Of a stretch of 64,000 nucleotides of DNA, positions 1 to 8,684 are shown piece after piece; position 1 is the stretch's first letter, and each line of letters opens with the position of its first letter. A program made the translations under genes and the position numbers. This stretch comes from JBDIVL01 sp039794405 (GTDB lineage Bacteria; Planctomycetota; Brocadiia; Brocadiales; Brocadiaceae), in the NCBI GenBank assembly GCA_039794405.1, contig JBDIVL010000002.1:62001-126000 (forward strand). Direction: 5' to 3'. The notes beneath the pieces are model-generated. The model had not been told where the DNA came from. It saw only the letters and a program-made list of their open reading frames with translations, and searched no databases.

Positions 1-734
1 TTTTCTGCGCTCTGAAGTGTTTCCAGGACAACGATACCAGCCCCTTCACTCAGGATAAAGCCTTTTCTTGCAATATCAAAAGGACAGCTAGCCCGATTTG
101 CATCAGCACTATTTGGTTGAAATAAACCTTTAGGTCCTAATTCCTCAAAAACTCTTGGTAACAATGGTGCCTCAGTTCCACCCGCAACTATTGCATCGAT
201 ATTATGGCGTTGCAGTGTATTAAATGCCTGAATGATACTGTAATCCCCTGAACACCCACCACATGAAAATCCAACGTTAGGACCTTTAAGGTTTAATTCT
301 ATTGCAACCTCACCTGACGGAGCATTTGCAAGATTATTTTGCATTAAGAGCGGATGAACCCTTCTCGGACCTTCAAGGTAAAGCACCTGAAGTTGTTTTT
401 CGATACTATAGAGTCCACTATAAGCACTGCCAATGAAAACACCAATTTTTTCCCTATCAAACTCTTCACCAATTTTTGCATCAGCTAATGCCATCTTCGC
501 GGCAGCCAGGGCAAAACTCGCAAAACGATCGACTTTATCTTTTTTCGTTTCAGGAACGTATGTTTCGAGTTCCGGGCCGGATACTCTGCCAGCATATGTT
601 CTTATATTAGCACCTTCTATCTCAAATTCCTTTATTCCCGATATACCAGACAGATATCTTTCCCAGTTTTCATGTATACCAACACCCAGCGGACTAACAA
701 TACCAACGCCAGTAACTACTATTCGCTTTTTCAT
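1..734 (-). CDS. Beta-ketoacyl-ACP synthase II (FabF-like), partial, altered active site
   Basis: This is the N-terminal ~244 residues of a thiolase-fold condensing enzyme; the C-terminus with the two catalytic histidines lies beyond the window. It starts at ATG 734 (MKKRIVVTGVGIVSPLG) and keeps family landmarks such as GVFIGS, GPNV and a CPFDIARKGFILSEGAG segment. FabF-type enzymes extend acyl-ACP by decarboxylative condensation through a cysteine in the S-T-A-C-A-T/S-G motif. Here the aligned stretch reads S-C-G-G-C-S-G, so the catalytic column holds glycine, with cysteines at -2 and +1. This resembles chain-length-factor or otherwise diverged ketosynthase partners. It lies 58 bp downstream of the histidine kinase gene on the same strand. 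A FabF-like fold is certain from sequence; condensing activity is doubtful. Confidence 0.85.
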   Translation of the reverse strand, partial: MKKRIVVTGVGIVSPLGVGIHENWERYLSGISGIKEFEIEGANIRTYAGRVSGPELETYVPETKKDKVDRFASFALAAAKMALADAKIGEEFDREKIGVFIGSAYSGLYSIEKQLQVLYLEGPRRVHPLLMQNNLANAPSGEVAIELNLKGPNVGFSCGGCSGDYSIIQAFNTLQRHNIDAIVAGGTEAPLLPRVFEELGPKGLFQPNSADANRASCPFDIARKGFILSEGAGIVVLETLQSAE

Positions 735-792
735 GAGTCAGCCACTTTATTTCTCTTGCAAATTGTTCAAAATAAGACTTAAGAGTTTCTAT

Positions 793-2931
793 CTAAATGT
801 AGTCTTTAAGAAAATCTGAAATAGGTAAAAAGACATAAACCTTACTACCTTTTCCCTCCTTAGAAGAGATATAGATAAATCCTTCATGTTCTTCAATTAT
901 TCTCTTGGATATTGAAAGTCCAAGTCCGATATTATGCGGCTTTGTTGTAAAGAAAGGAAGGAAGATGTTTTTGAGTTCATCCCGGGGAATACCGGCGCCC
1001 GTATCCTGGATTATTACTTCAACGTACTTCAATGGTAACCCTTTCAACGCACTAGTACCATTGTATCTGCTATGAGACCCGCCATTATTGAGAAAACTAT
1101 GTGATCCGGCAAGCCTCTTCTCATCCAGTAAGACATGTGAAATCTCAGCAGTCAATGTCCCGCCATCGGGCATAGCCTCTACTGCATTAAGCACCAGGTT
1201 TGCCAATACCTCTTCCAATTTTTCACAATCCCCTTGTATGGCTGCGGTTTCTTCCGCATACTTTTTCAGTAACTTGATATTGGATTCTGCCATCCTATCC
1301 CTATAGGAGTCCAGCACCTGATCTAAGAGAAGCCTGATATCTGCTTTTCTTCTCATAAGATCTCTATTTTCTCCCAAAGTTGTCAGCTTTTTTGTCATAA
1401 GGTCGAGATTACTTACCTCTCTCCGCGCCACATGAGAAAATTGTTCCATAAACTCTTTATCTTCTATTTTTTCAGGGAACAAATCCATAAAGGTCTTAAC
1501 AGCAACCAGGTGGTTTTTAACGTAATGGGCCATATTATTACTCAGCATGCTGAAGAACGCCTTTTTCTCGAGATCTTTTACCTTTAACTCCAGTTTCTTA
1601 ATCTCGTTTAAATCGGATAATACCATAATCGCGCCAAGTTCCCTGTCGGCATCTACCAGCAAGGATGTACTAACAGCATACGTAGAATGGGTTACCGGAT
1701 CACGAATCTCGCTCATCCTATAAGTTTTTTTATCTTTCAAGGTCCTCAAAATAACATCGGCAAAAACAGAACCGATATGTTTGACATCCTTCCCCAGCAC
1801 TTCATGCGAGGGAATATGTAACATTTTTGAGGCGCTTTGATTAAAAGTATTAACCTTACCGTCACTATTTATAGCAATCACACCACAGGGAATATTTTCT
1901 AAGACGTTCTCATTATGAACCTTCCTGACATTTATTTCCTGGTAAAGAAATGCGTTCTCCACCGCCATACCTATATATCCTGCCAGCATAGATAACAATT
2001 CAATATCTTCATCAAAATAGGCCTTTCCCGTAATCTTGTTTCCTAAGGCAATCACACTAATAATGTTCCCCTTAGCGAAGATCGGTATACACAGTTGTGC
2101 CTGCAAAAGGTTCATCTCTCTCTGTATCCTGATAGCCTCACGCCCGGTTAATCTTTCCGAAGCGATTTCTCTATCGATAACGTCCTTACTTAATATCTGA
2201 TGGTTCCTGGTTAGCCATGACATAATACCATGCTCGTTTAAGAAGCAAATATCCCGAAATGCCCTTTCGTCTAAGCCAAGACAGCGATAAGGTCTGCTTA
2301 TCCCTTCCTCCCTGTTTATCAATATGAACACTACCCTTCCAACCCTAAATATCTCAGCCAATGCCTCAACAGTAAGATCAACAAGCTTCTCAAGATTATA
2401 TACATGTGTTAACGCCTTCGAGAATTTCTGAAACACTTCCTTGTAGGTAAGGCGGATATCACCAGACCTCATTTGTTTATGAGAGGTCAATTCATCCGAT
2501 AATCCATTCTCTTTACTCATCGGCTTTAAATTTTTTACCTGCAATTGAGTAAAATTCAACACTCGTTTTAATTCCTGCCTTTCTAAAGCCCTTTCTAAAG
2601 CCTGTTGTATCATCTCCTTTTTCAGAGGTTTTTCAAGAAGTTCATAAGGTCTTACTCTTAAGGCTTCTTCAGATAATACTGGCTGGGCTGCAGGAACTAT
2701 TGCAATAATCGTTGGATCAATTTCTATTTGCCGAAGATTCTCGATGAGTTTATTAGCCCCGTCGTCACGTAAAATAACATCCAGGAAAGCCACATCAATG
2801 TCTTTTCTAAGGAATATCTGTAATGCTTCTTCGGATGTTTTTGCGGTGTGAATTATACAGTCTCTGTTAAGAGACCTTTTGAGGAAGTTGTGAATGGAAT
2901 TATCATTTGAGATCACCAGAAATGAATGCAT
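793..2931 (-). CDS. Hybrid sensor histidine kinase: receiver-GAF-PAS-HisKA/HATPase
   Basis: This is a 712-residue cytoplasmic sensor kinase. I chose ATG 2931 because a strong purine-rich ribosome site (AGAGGGGGGG) sits just before it; the in-frame codon 24 bases upstream has none. The order is an N-terminal receiver (~1-120, phospho-acceptor Asp in FLDVILRDDG), a GAF domain (~175-335), a PAS domain (~345-450), a phospho-acceptor helix (MAHYVKNHLVAVKTF) and a HATPase domain with N box (LANLVLNAVEAMPDGG), G1 (DTGAGIP) and G2 (GLGLSISKRI). No membrane segment is evident, so it should sense a cytosolic signal through GAF/PAS. It is divergent from the HD-GYP response regulator at 3355, a possible partner. 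The N-terminal position of the receiver is less common than a C-terminal one. Confidence 0.9.
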   Translation of the reverse strand: MHSFLVISNDNSIHNFLKRSLNRDCIIHTAKTSEEALQIFLRKDIDVAFLDVILRDDGANKLIENLRQIEIDPTIIAIVPAAQPVLSEEALRVRPYELLEKPLKKEMIQQALERALERQELKRVLNFTQLQVKNLKPMSKENGLSDELTSHKQMRSGDIRLTYKEVFQKFSKALTHVYNLEKLVDLTVEALAEIFRVGRVVFILINREEGISRPYRCLGLDERAFRDICFLNEHGIMSWLTRNHQILSKDVIDREIASERLTGREAIRIQREMNLLQAQLCIPIFAKGNIISVIALGNKITGKAYFDEDIELLSMLAGYIGMAVENAFLYQEINVRKVHNENVLENIPCGVIAINSDGKVNTFNQSASKMLHIPSHEVLGKDVKHIGSVFADVILRTLKDKKTYRMSEIRDPVTHSTYAVSTSLLVDADRELGAIMVLSDLNEIKKLELKVKDLEKKAFFSMLSNNMAHYVKNHLVAVKTFMDLFPEKIEDKEFMEQFSHVARREVSNLDLMTKKLTTLGENRDLMRRKADIRLLLDQVLDSYRDRMAESNIKLLKKYAEETAAIQGDCEKLEEVLANLVLNAVEAMPDGGTLTAEISHVLLDEKRLAGSHSFLNNGGSHSRYNGTSALKGLPLKYVEVIIQDTGAGIPRDELKNIFLPFFTTKPHNIGLGLSISKRIIEEHEGFIYISSKEGKGSKVYVFLPISDFLKDYI

Positions 2932-3354
2932 TGGCAGACCCCCCCCTCTTCCCAATTACCTGTAAAAGTATTTGTACTTATTACAATAGGCAGATGAAAT
3001 GAATGATGTCTGAGTAAAAAATGGTATAGATTTATAGAGTATGATACCCAGAATGTCCACCATTGTCAATAACGAGTGTTTTATATAAGTTAAATAACCT
3101 CAAAATAAAATATCATAGAGCATTGCAAAACTTCCCGAAAAACAGAGAGCTTCTAAAGCCTACAACAGTGACATTCTGTTTTTATAAGACTATAGTTTAC
3201 TGAAAAATTAAATTTTTATTGTTTTTATCGTCAAAATATATTACTTTTTTAGGGCTTTTCCAAATAATTTTTTCACCTTTTATCAGGTAGAATAAAATCA
3301 TTGTATGAGATTGGCATTAAAAATCTGAATTCATAATTGGAGGAACTACTATAT
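2932..3354. promoter_or_regulatory. Divergent intergenic region between kinase and HD-GYP regulator
   Basis: About 420 AT-rich bases separate two divergently transcribed signalling genes and must hold both promoters; no single -35/-10 pair is convincing enough to name. Ribosome sites are clear at both ends: AGAGGGGGGG for the kinase and TTGGAGGA (3337-3344) for the regulator. The 13-mer ACTATAGTTTACT at 3189-3201 also occurs at 8677-8689 and, inverted, at 39534-39546. Confidence 0.5.
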
Positions 3355-4386
3355 ATGGAACAAAAAATTACATCATCAAACATATTAGTAGTGGATGATG
3401 ATCTCGGCGTAAGAGAATCATTAAAAATGATCCTAAAAGACAGGTATTTTATTTCTACTGCATCAAATGTTGATGAAGCCGCCAATGCCTTGAAAGAAAT
3501 TAGCCCATTAACAATCTTCCTGGATATAAGAATGCCCAAATCGAATGGGCTTGATTTTCTTAAAAGGATGCAATCTACTAACCCTTCGATTCCAATAATT
3601 ATCATTACGGCATTTCCTTCTTCACAAACTGCAATAACGGCATTGAGAAATGGTGCCTTTGATTATATCGTGAAACCCTTTGAGCCATCAGAAATACTTG
3701 AAACAGTAGAAAGGGCTTCGCAGCATTATGCTGAATTATCGGAAAAAGACCGGCTTATCTATAACCTGAGAAAGGCCGTTCACAAAAATTTCTTTTCAAC
3801 GACAGAAGCACTCTTGCTCGCAATAGATGCAAAAGACTCATACACTGCAGGTCATTCGAAAAGGGTATCTCAACTGTTTTCCTTTGTTGCAAAAGACCTC
3901 GGCATGAGCCAATCGAAAATTGAAGTCTTTCAATATGGAGCATTTCTCCATGATATCGGGAAAATAGGTATCAGCGATAATGTACTAACAAAGCCAGGTA
4001 TCCTTACCGACGAAGAATTCCTTTTTATAAAGCGCCATCCTGAAATTGGCTATAAAATTCTTGAACCTATCAATTTTTTAAAAGAATGTTTATTAATCGT
4101 TCGTCATCACCATGAATGGTATAACGGTACTGGTTATCCAGATGGACTCAAAGGAACAGAAATTCCTCACGAGGCTACTATCCTTTCTATCGTAGACGCC
4201 TACGATGCGTTAACCACTGATAGGCATTATCGCAAAAAATATACCCACCCAAATGCACTTGCGATTATTACAGAAAGAATACATACTCAATTTACACCAA
4301 CCTTGACGGAGAAGGTTCTTACTTCCATTAACACATATCATAGAATTAATACGAGTGATGAACCATTTGAAGAGTTTTCAAAATGA
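3355..4386 (+). CDS. Response regulator with HD-GYP output domain
   Basis: This is a 343-residue two-component regulator. An upstream TTG at 3337 lies within the Shine-Dalgarno sequence TTGGAGGA, so ATG 3355 (MEQKITSSNILVVDDD) is the start. Residues ~8-125 are a receiver with the acidic DDD pocket, the acceptor Asp in FLDIRMPKSNG and the conserved Lys in YIVKPFEPSE. Residues ~150-330 are an HD-GYP domain with HDIGKIGI and YNGTGYPDGL intact; this class is known to hydrolyse cyclic di-GMP. It is divergent from the histidine kinase at 2931, and a GGDEF-EAL protein lies at 32.4-35.4 kb, so c-di-GMP signalling is active in this region. The RpfG-like architecture is secure; the partner kinase is inferred. 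Confidence 0.93.
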   Translation: MEQKITSSNILVVDDDLGVRESLKMILKDRYFISTASNVDEAANALKEISPLTIFLDIRMPKSNGLDFLKRMQSTNPSIPIIIITAFPSSQTAITALRNGAFDYIVKPFEPSEILETVERASQHYAELSEKDRLIYNLRKAVHKNFFSTTEALLLAIDAKDSYTAGHSKRVSQLFSFVAKDLGMSQSKIEVFQYGAFLHDIGKIGISDNVLTKPGILTDEEFLFIKRHPEIGYKILEPINFLKECLLIVRHHHEWYNGTGYPDGLKGTEIPHEATILSIVDAYDALTTDRHYRKKYTHPNALAIITERIHTQFTPTLTEKVLTSINTYHRINTSDEPFEEFSK

Positions 4387-4447
4387 AAATGATTTGTGCA
4401 GTTAAGTATCTCAACATAAATATTTGTATCTTTATTTTCCCAAAGAT

Positions 4448-4480
4448 GGTTCAATCTTGCAGATTGAACTATCCCTGAGA
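4448..4480 (+). repeat. Fragment of dispersed two-hairpin repeat (left hairpin)
   Basis: The palindrome GGTTCAATCTTGCAGATTGAAC at 4448-4469 is identical to the left hairpin of the fuller copies at 22499 and 39788. It is followed by ATCCCTGAG, which resembles the tail of the right hairpin. The middle of the unit is missing, so this is probably an internally deleted copy. It lies between the HD-GYP gene and the FadL-like gene. Confidence 0.7.
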
Positions 4481-4506
4481 ATGCTCCTGATAAGGGTACA
4501 AAAATT

Positions 4507-5862
4507 ATGTTCAGGTACTTAAATAATATTTGTATACAGGTGCTTACGATAAAACGACCGCTCGTATTTTGTATTTTTACTCTTACTCTCCTTTCATCCT
4601 TTTTTGAAAGAGCAAATGTATTTGCACAAATAGCATCAGGATTGCATAACCCCGCCCTGGGGGCTTCAGCGCTCGCTCAAGGAAACGCCTTTGCAGCCCG
4701 TGCGAATGATACATCTGCCATAGCATTTAACCCGGCCGGACTTATGCAACTTGAGAGACCGGAGATCTCCTCAGGTGCCAGCGTCCTCTTCTCATCAGTA
4801 GAATATCACAATACCAATATTGATGAAGAAATGGAGGCAATAAATGTTGTTCCGAATATGTATTTTGCAAGTCCAATTATTGAAAACAAACTATCTGCAG
4901 GTATCGGAATAATCGCCCCTTATGGCCTCGATGGTGAATGGGATGATGACGGATTCTCCAGATTTGTAGTTACAGATTTTAGTTTAAGAATTATTAATAT
5001 AAATCCAACTCTAGCCTTCAAACCATTTTCTTTCCTCTCTTTCGGTGCAGGGTTTAACTATTATTATGCAGATGTTGAACTAGGAAAACATATGAATACA
5101 GGTTTAGTTAATTCAGTCTTAACCGGTTCCATCCTGGATAATAGCACTCCTGAGGGAATCCAGGACCTTGATATGCATGGAGATGCTTTTGGATATAATG
5201 CTGGTATGCTCTGTAATATTACTCCACGTCATAGTATTGGGGTTTCATTTCGAAGCAAGGCAGATATAGATTTTGAAGGTAAGTTGAGACTCTCCAACCT
5301 GAGCGGCGCAGCCGCATCGTTATTTGGTTCCCATACCTTTGTTTCAAAAACTTCCACAACTGTTACAATACCGGAAATGCTCTCATTTGGTTATGCATAT
5401 AAACACGGAAGTCTCTGGAGTATAGAAGCAGATGTTCAGTGGACAAACTGGTCCCGGTTCGATATCCTCAAATCCCATTTCAGACCAACAAATCCCTTGT
5501 TAGAGGCAAATAAGGAGGATATTCGAAAATGGCATAACACCCTGGGGTTTGCTCTTGGTGGTGAATATAAGTTCAATGAAGCTATAAAAATACGAGGTGG
5601 CTATGCCTTTCATGAGTCTCCGGTTCCAGGCGAAACCTTTGAACCCTCGGTCCCTCAAAGTAGCAGGCATGCGTTATTTACAGGATTCGGATATAGTTGG
5701 GGAAAAAATTTAAACAAATGGATAGATTTTGCTTATGGAATTGTATTCTACGAAAACAGAAAAATAGATAATTCTGTAGGGGATTCCGTACAAGGTCCTA
5801 TTGATGGACATTACGACCTTATTACACATATCGCAGCTATAAATTTTAATTACAGGTTTTAA
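4507..5862 (+). CDS. FadL/OmpP1-family outer membrane transport protein
   Basis: This is a 451-residue beta-barrel protein of the family that moves long-chain fatty acids and other hydrophobic compounds across the outer membrane. The N-terminus is a signal peptide (hydrophobic LVFCIFTLTLLSSFF, likely cleavage after VFA near residue 40). The FadL signature follows directly, with ASGLHNPALGASALA, GNAFAARANDTSAIAFNPAG and GLMQL, the region that forms the plug/hatch in FadL. The rest shows alternating hydrophobic beta strands and ends in an aromatic residue (NFNYRF), as expected for barrel assembly. Length is normal for the family. It is preceded by a 120-bp gap holding a repeat fragment and is probably its own transcription unit. 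The substrate cannot be read from sequence. Confidence 0.9.
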   Translation: MFRYLNNICIQVLTIKRPLVFCIFTLTLLSSFFERANVFAQIASGLHNPALGASALAQGNAFAARANDTSAIAFNPAGLMQLERPEISSGASVLFSSVEYHNTNIDEEMEAINVVPNMYFASPIIENKLSAGIGIIAPYGLDGEWDDDGFSRFVVTDFSLRIININPTLAFKPFSFLSFGAGFNYYYADVELGKHMNTGLVNSVLTGSILDNSTPEGIQDLDMHGDAFGYNAGMLCNITPRHSIGVSFRSKADIDFEGKLRLSNLSGAAASLFGSHTFVSKTSTTVTIPEMLSFGYAYKHGSLWSIEADVQWTNWSRFDILKSHFRPTNPLLEANKEDIRKWHNTLGFALGGEYKFNEAIKIRGGYAFHESPVPGETFEPSVPQSSRHALFTGFGYSWGKNLNKWIDFAYGIVFYENRKIDNSVGDSVQGPIDGHYDLITHIAAINFNYRF

Positions 5863-5919
5863 TATTAAAGAAAAATTTACTCAATATCGTACGGTCACTT
5901 TGCATAGGTAAAAACACTT

Positions 5920-6720
5920 ATGATAGAGATAAAACGAATTCACCTATTTGAGTTAGAAGATTTAAAATGGTTTCCGGCAGTATTTCGTAATCTATTAACT
6001 GATGCTCTGCAATTTAACATAACAGCATTCCAAATTTATACACCAGTTATTTCACTTCTTAAAAAACTCATACACCATATGAATACAACGCAAATCATTG
6101 ATTTGTGTTCCGGTTCTTCGGGACCGTGGATAAAACTACAAACCCAATTAGCATACGAAAAGCATCCAGTATCTGTCACACTAACTGATAAATATCCAAA
6201 TATTAAAGCATTTAAAAGGACTGCAGAACTATCCAAAAATCAAATACAGTATATTGAAAAGTCAGTTGAAGCAACGAATGTACCAGCACACTTAACGGGA
6301 ATTAGAACCATTTTTACCGGTTTTCATCATTTCAAACCAAATCTTGCAAGGGCTATATTACAAAATGCGGTTGATCAGGAAGCAGCTATTGGCATTTTTG
6401 AATTCACAGGGAAGCGCTTGCAAAATTTGCTCCTCACTCCCGTTATTACGCCATTGACTATTTTCTTAACAACACCATTCATAAAGCCAATCACCTTTAC
6501 CAGAATCTTTTGGACATATATGATTCCAATTATCCCTCTAGCTACTACATGGGATAGTATCGTTTCTTACTTAAGAACGTACTCACCCCAAGAGCTTAAG
6601 AAACTAGTTAGTTCTCTCAATAGTAAAGGCTATGTATGGGAAATAGGAGAGGCTGCTTCTTCTAAAGGAAAAATTATCACCATCACCTATCTGCTTGGAT
6701 ATCCCGAACATCCAAAGTAG
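5920..6720 (+). CDS. Class I SAM-dependent methyltransferase-like protein
   Basis: This is a 266-residue protein. IIDLCSGSSGPW near residue 60 looks like motif I of a Rossmann-fold methyltransferase (hydrophobic strand, acidic residue, glycine-rich turn), followed by an acidic strand end at TLTDKYPN. Later IGIFEFTGKR would match the strand leading to the active site. A hydrophobic stretch at ~165-215 (LTPVITPLTIFLTT and YMIPIIPLATTW) suggests membrane association and is unusual for soluble methyltransferases. It follows the FadL-like gene by 57 bp on the same strand, so the two may be co-transcribed. I do not recognise a specific substrate family. Confidence 0.6.
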   Translation: MIEIKRIHLFELEDLKWFPAVFRNLLTDALQFNITAFQIYTPVISLLKKLIHHMNTTQIIDLCSGSSGPWIKLQTQLAYEKHPVSVTLTDKYPNIKAFKRTAELSKNQIQYIEKSVEATNVPAHLTGIRTIFTGFHHFKPNLARAILQNAVDQEAAIGIFEFTGKRLQNLLLTPVITPLTIFLTTPFIKPITFTRIFWTYMIPIIPLATTWDSIVSYLRTYSPQELKKLVSSLNSKGYVWEIGEAASSKGKIITITYLLGYPEHPK

Positions 6721-7186
6721 CACTCATGAACTGAGCTAAAGTATCCAGTGGATGAACTCAAGCCATGGGGAGAAATAACCCAGAGACCGGAAAGGGTAAA
6801 CGTTCACCTTTGAGCTAAAGGCAGCCGAGCTGGTTAACCGTCCGTAGTTAAACCGAAAGTTTGGTACGCATCATAAGCTTGAGCTTGACATCGATTCAGA
6901 AATTACAGACCAACTTCAAACGTGTTGCTCAAGACCCAGAATTGAACCAACCTTGAGGATCTGTCCGAAAACAGGAATTGTCATTCCAAATGAAGGAGAA
7001 TAAGGTAAAGAAATGATTGGTATTTAAAAGATTATTAAAAAAAACGGACACTTCGGCAACTCTTTTCGGTCCATGGAGAGACACACAGCAGTTATGTAGG
7101 ATATTGTCCACCGAAAATAAGCAACATGGACGAATGAACGATATTTTCGTGGGCAATACCCACCCAACTAGATTAGCTTGATTTTA
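6721..7186. repeat. Intergenic region with degenerate inverted copy of the dispersed repeat
   Basis: This stretch lies between convergent genes and has no credible ORF. About 6836-6958 aligns loosely with the inverted copy at 10862-10990: both share AAACCGAAA, a CATCGATTCAGAAA-like block and a terminal ATTGAACCAACCTTGAG. At 7150-7167 GTGGGCAATACCCACCC forms a small palindrome, also seen near 55799-55817 with one change. It could act as a terminator region for the facing genes. Confidence 0.5.
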
Positions 7187-8410
7187 TTAAATAGCCACCT
7201 TTGCTCTACTTTTCTTTTGAGTTTCAGGCTTAAGACCTATCTCTTCATCGGTAAGATAACAAGCAGGGTCATGCTCCCACATGTCGCCATAGTATGCTTC
7301 TGCCCTTGCCCTGAAATTTCCACTGCATATATTAAGCCATCTGCACTTCGAACAGCGCCCTTTGATATATGGGTTTTTGTTCTTCAATCTGGCCATTAAC
7401 TCGTTAGAAGTGTCCTCCCAAATCTCGCTAAACTTCCTCCTCCTTATATTTCCGAAGGAATATTGCCTCCAGAACTGATCTGCATGTACCTCACCATCCC
7501 AACTTATACAAGCAAGCCCTTTGCCAGAGCTGTTTCCTTCATTCCACTGGAGAAGTTCAAGTACATCTTTCGCCCTTTTGGGATCTTCCTTCAAGAGACG
7601 TAGATATACGTATGGCCCGTCGGCATGATTATCTACTGTGAGTACCTCTATTTTTCTTCCCCTGTCATGTGCTTCCCTCGTCTTATCCATTATAAGATCC
7701 ACAACTTCCCGGGTTTCCTTATGAGAAAGATCTTCATCTATTAAATTAGAACCCCTGCCTGAGTAGACCAGGTGATAGAAACAGACCCTTGGGATACCCT
7801 CTTCCTCAATAAGCTGGAAAATACCAGGGATATCGTGAGCATTCCTTTTATTGATGGTAAAACGCAGGCCTACCTTGATTCCTACAGACATACAATTTCG
7901 TATACCCTCTAAGGCTGCTTGAAACGCACCAGGAATGCCACGGAAACGATCGTTTGTCTCTTTAAGGCCATCAAGACTTATTCCTACATAGGAAAGTCCG
8001 AATTTTTTTAATTCATTCGCCTTTTCCCTTGTAATGAGTGTGCCATTCGTACTAATAACAGCCCGCAAACCCTTCTCTTTAGCATAACCAATGAGTTCAA
8101 GAAGATCAGATCTCATAAGAGGCTCTCCACCTGAAAAAAGAATTACAGGAGCCCCATAATTTGAAAGGTCGTCCAACATAGCTTTTGCCTCTTGTGTGGA
8201 TAATTCATTCGGATATTCAATATCCTTTGATTGAGAATAGCAATGGATGCATTTTAAATTACAACGTTGCCCTACATTCCACACTACAACAGGTTTTTTA
8301 TCCTGAGAAAATTGTAATAAATGTGATGGTAGCTTCTTAGATTCTCTACCATATCGCAATGCATCAGAGGGTTCTACCGTACCACAATATAACTTTGATA
8401 TACCAATCAT
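7187..8410 (-). CDS. ahbC: Radical SAM protein, probable 12,18-didecarboxysiroheme deacetylase AhbC
   Basis: This 407-residue radical SAM enzyme begins MIGISKLYCGTVEPSDALRY, characteristic of AhbC as I know it. AhbC removes the acetate side chains of 12,18-didecarboxysiroheme to give Fe-coproporphyrin in the siroheme-dependent (Ahb) route to heme. CNLKCIHCYS near residue 55 binds the radical SAM 4Fe-4S cluster, and FSGGEP follows. A C-terminal cysteine set (ACISWDG, CSKCRWLNICSGNFR and DPACY) forms a SPASM-like auxiliary cluster region. ATG 8410 has the ribosome site AGGAGATG. It lies downstream of the beta-propeller gene with a 274-bp gap. No other Ahb gene is in view, and NirJ-like paralogues are the main alternative. 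Confidence 0.8.
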   Translation of the reverse strand: MIGISKLYCGTVEPSDALRYGRESKKLPSHLLQFSQDKKPVVVWNVGQRCNLKCIHCYSQSKDIEYPNELSTQEAKAMLDDLSNYGAPVILFSGGEPLMRSDLLELIGYAKEKGLRAVISTNGTLITREKANELKKFGLSYVGISLDGLKETNDRFRGIPGAFQAALEGIRNCMSVGIKVGLRFTINKRNAHDIPGIFQLIEEEGIPRVCFYHLVYSGRGSNLIDEDLSHKETREVVDLIMDKTREAHDRGRKIEVLTVDNHADGPYVYLRLLKEDPKRAKDVLELLQWNEGNSSGKGLACISWDGEVHADQFWRQYSFGNIRRRKFSEIWEDTSNELMARLKNKNPYIKGRCSKCRWLNICSGNFRARAEAYYGDMWEHDPACYLTDEEIGLKPETQKKSRAKVAI

Positions 8411-8612
8411 GTTACTACATCTCCTGCAAAGGTGTGGTTAACAAACCACATGTTATGTCTATAAGCATCATAGACTTTTTCCTATTTACCATATTAAGAA
8501 TTGTAACGAAAAACAATTATTAAGTAAAAAAGATTTTGCTATTATAGCATCCAACAGATGAAATAGAACATCACATAATAAAACAAAATGAACCACAATT
8601 TGATTAAACCAT

Positions 8613-8636
8613 CACGGACAAACGAGTTTGTCCGTG
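8613..8636. repeat. 11-bp palindromic hairpin
   Basis: CACGGACAAAC and GTTTGTCCGTG form perfect 11-bp arms around a two-base loop. The hairpin lies between ahbC and the beta-propeller gene, 49 bp past the latter's stop codon, and could act in termination or RNA stability although no T-run follows. Similar palindromes occur near 35921-35949 and 32146-32166, next to the dispersed repeat. Confidence 0.6.
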
Positions 8637-8684
8637 CCACCCTATCTAAAATACTGTTCGGTTTCATCCCTTGAGTACTATAGT

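Noticed and set aside
7187..8410. Calling this radical SAM gene heme synthase AhbD.
   Set aside because: The N-terminal KLYCGTVEPSDALRY and VVVWNVGQRCNLKC fit AhbC better; AhbD as I know it starts differently.
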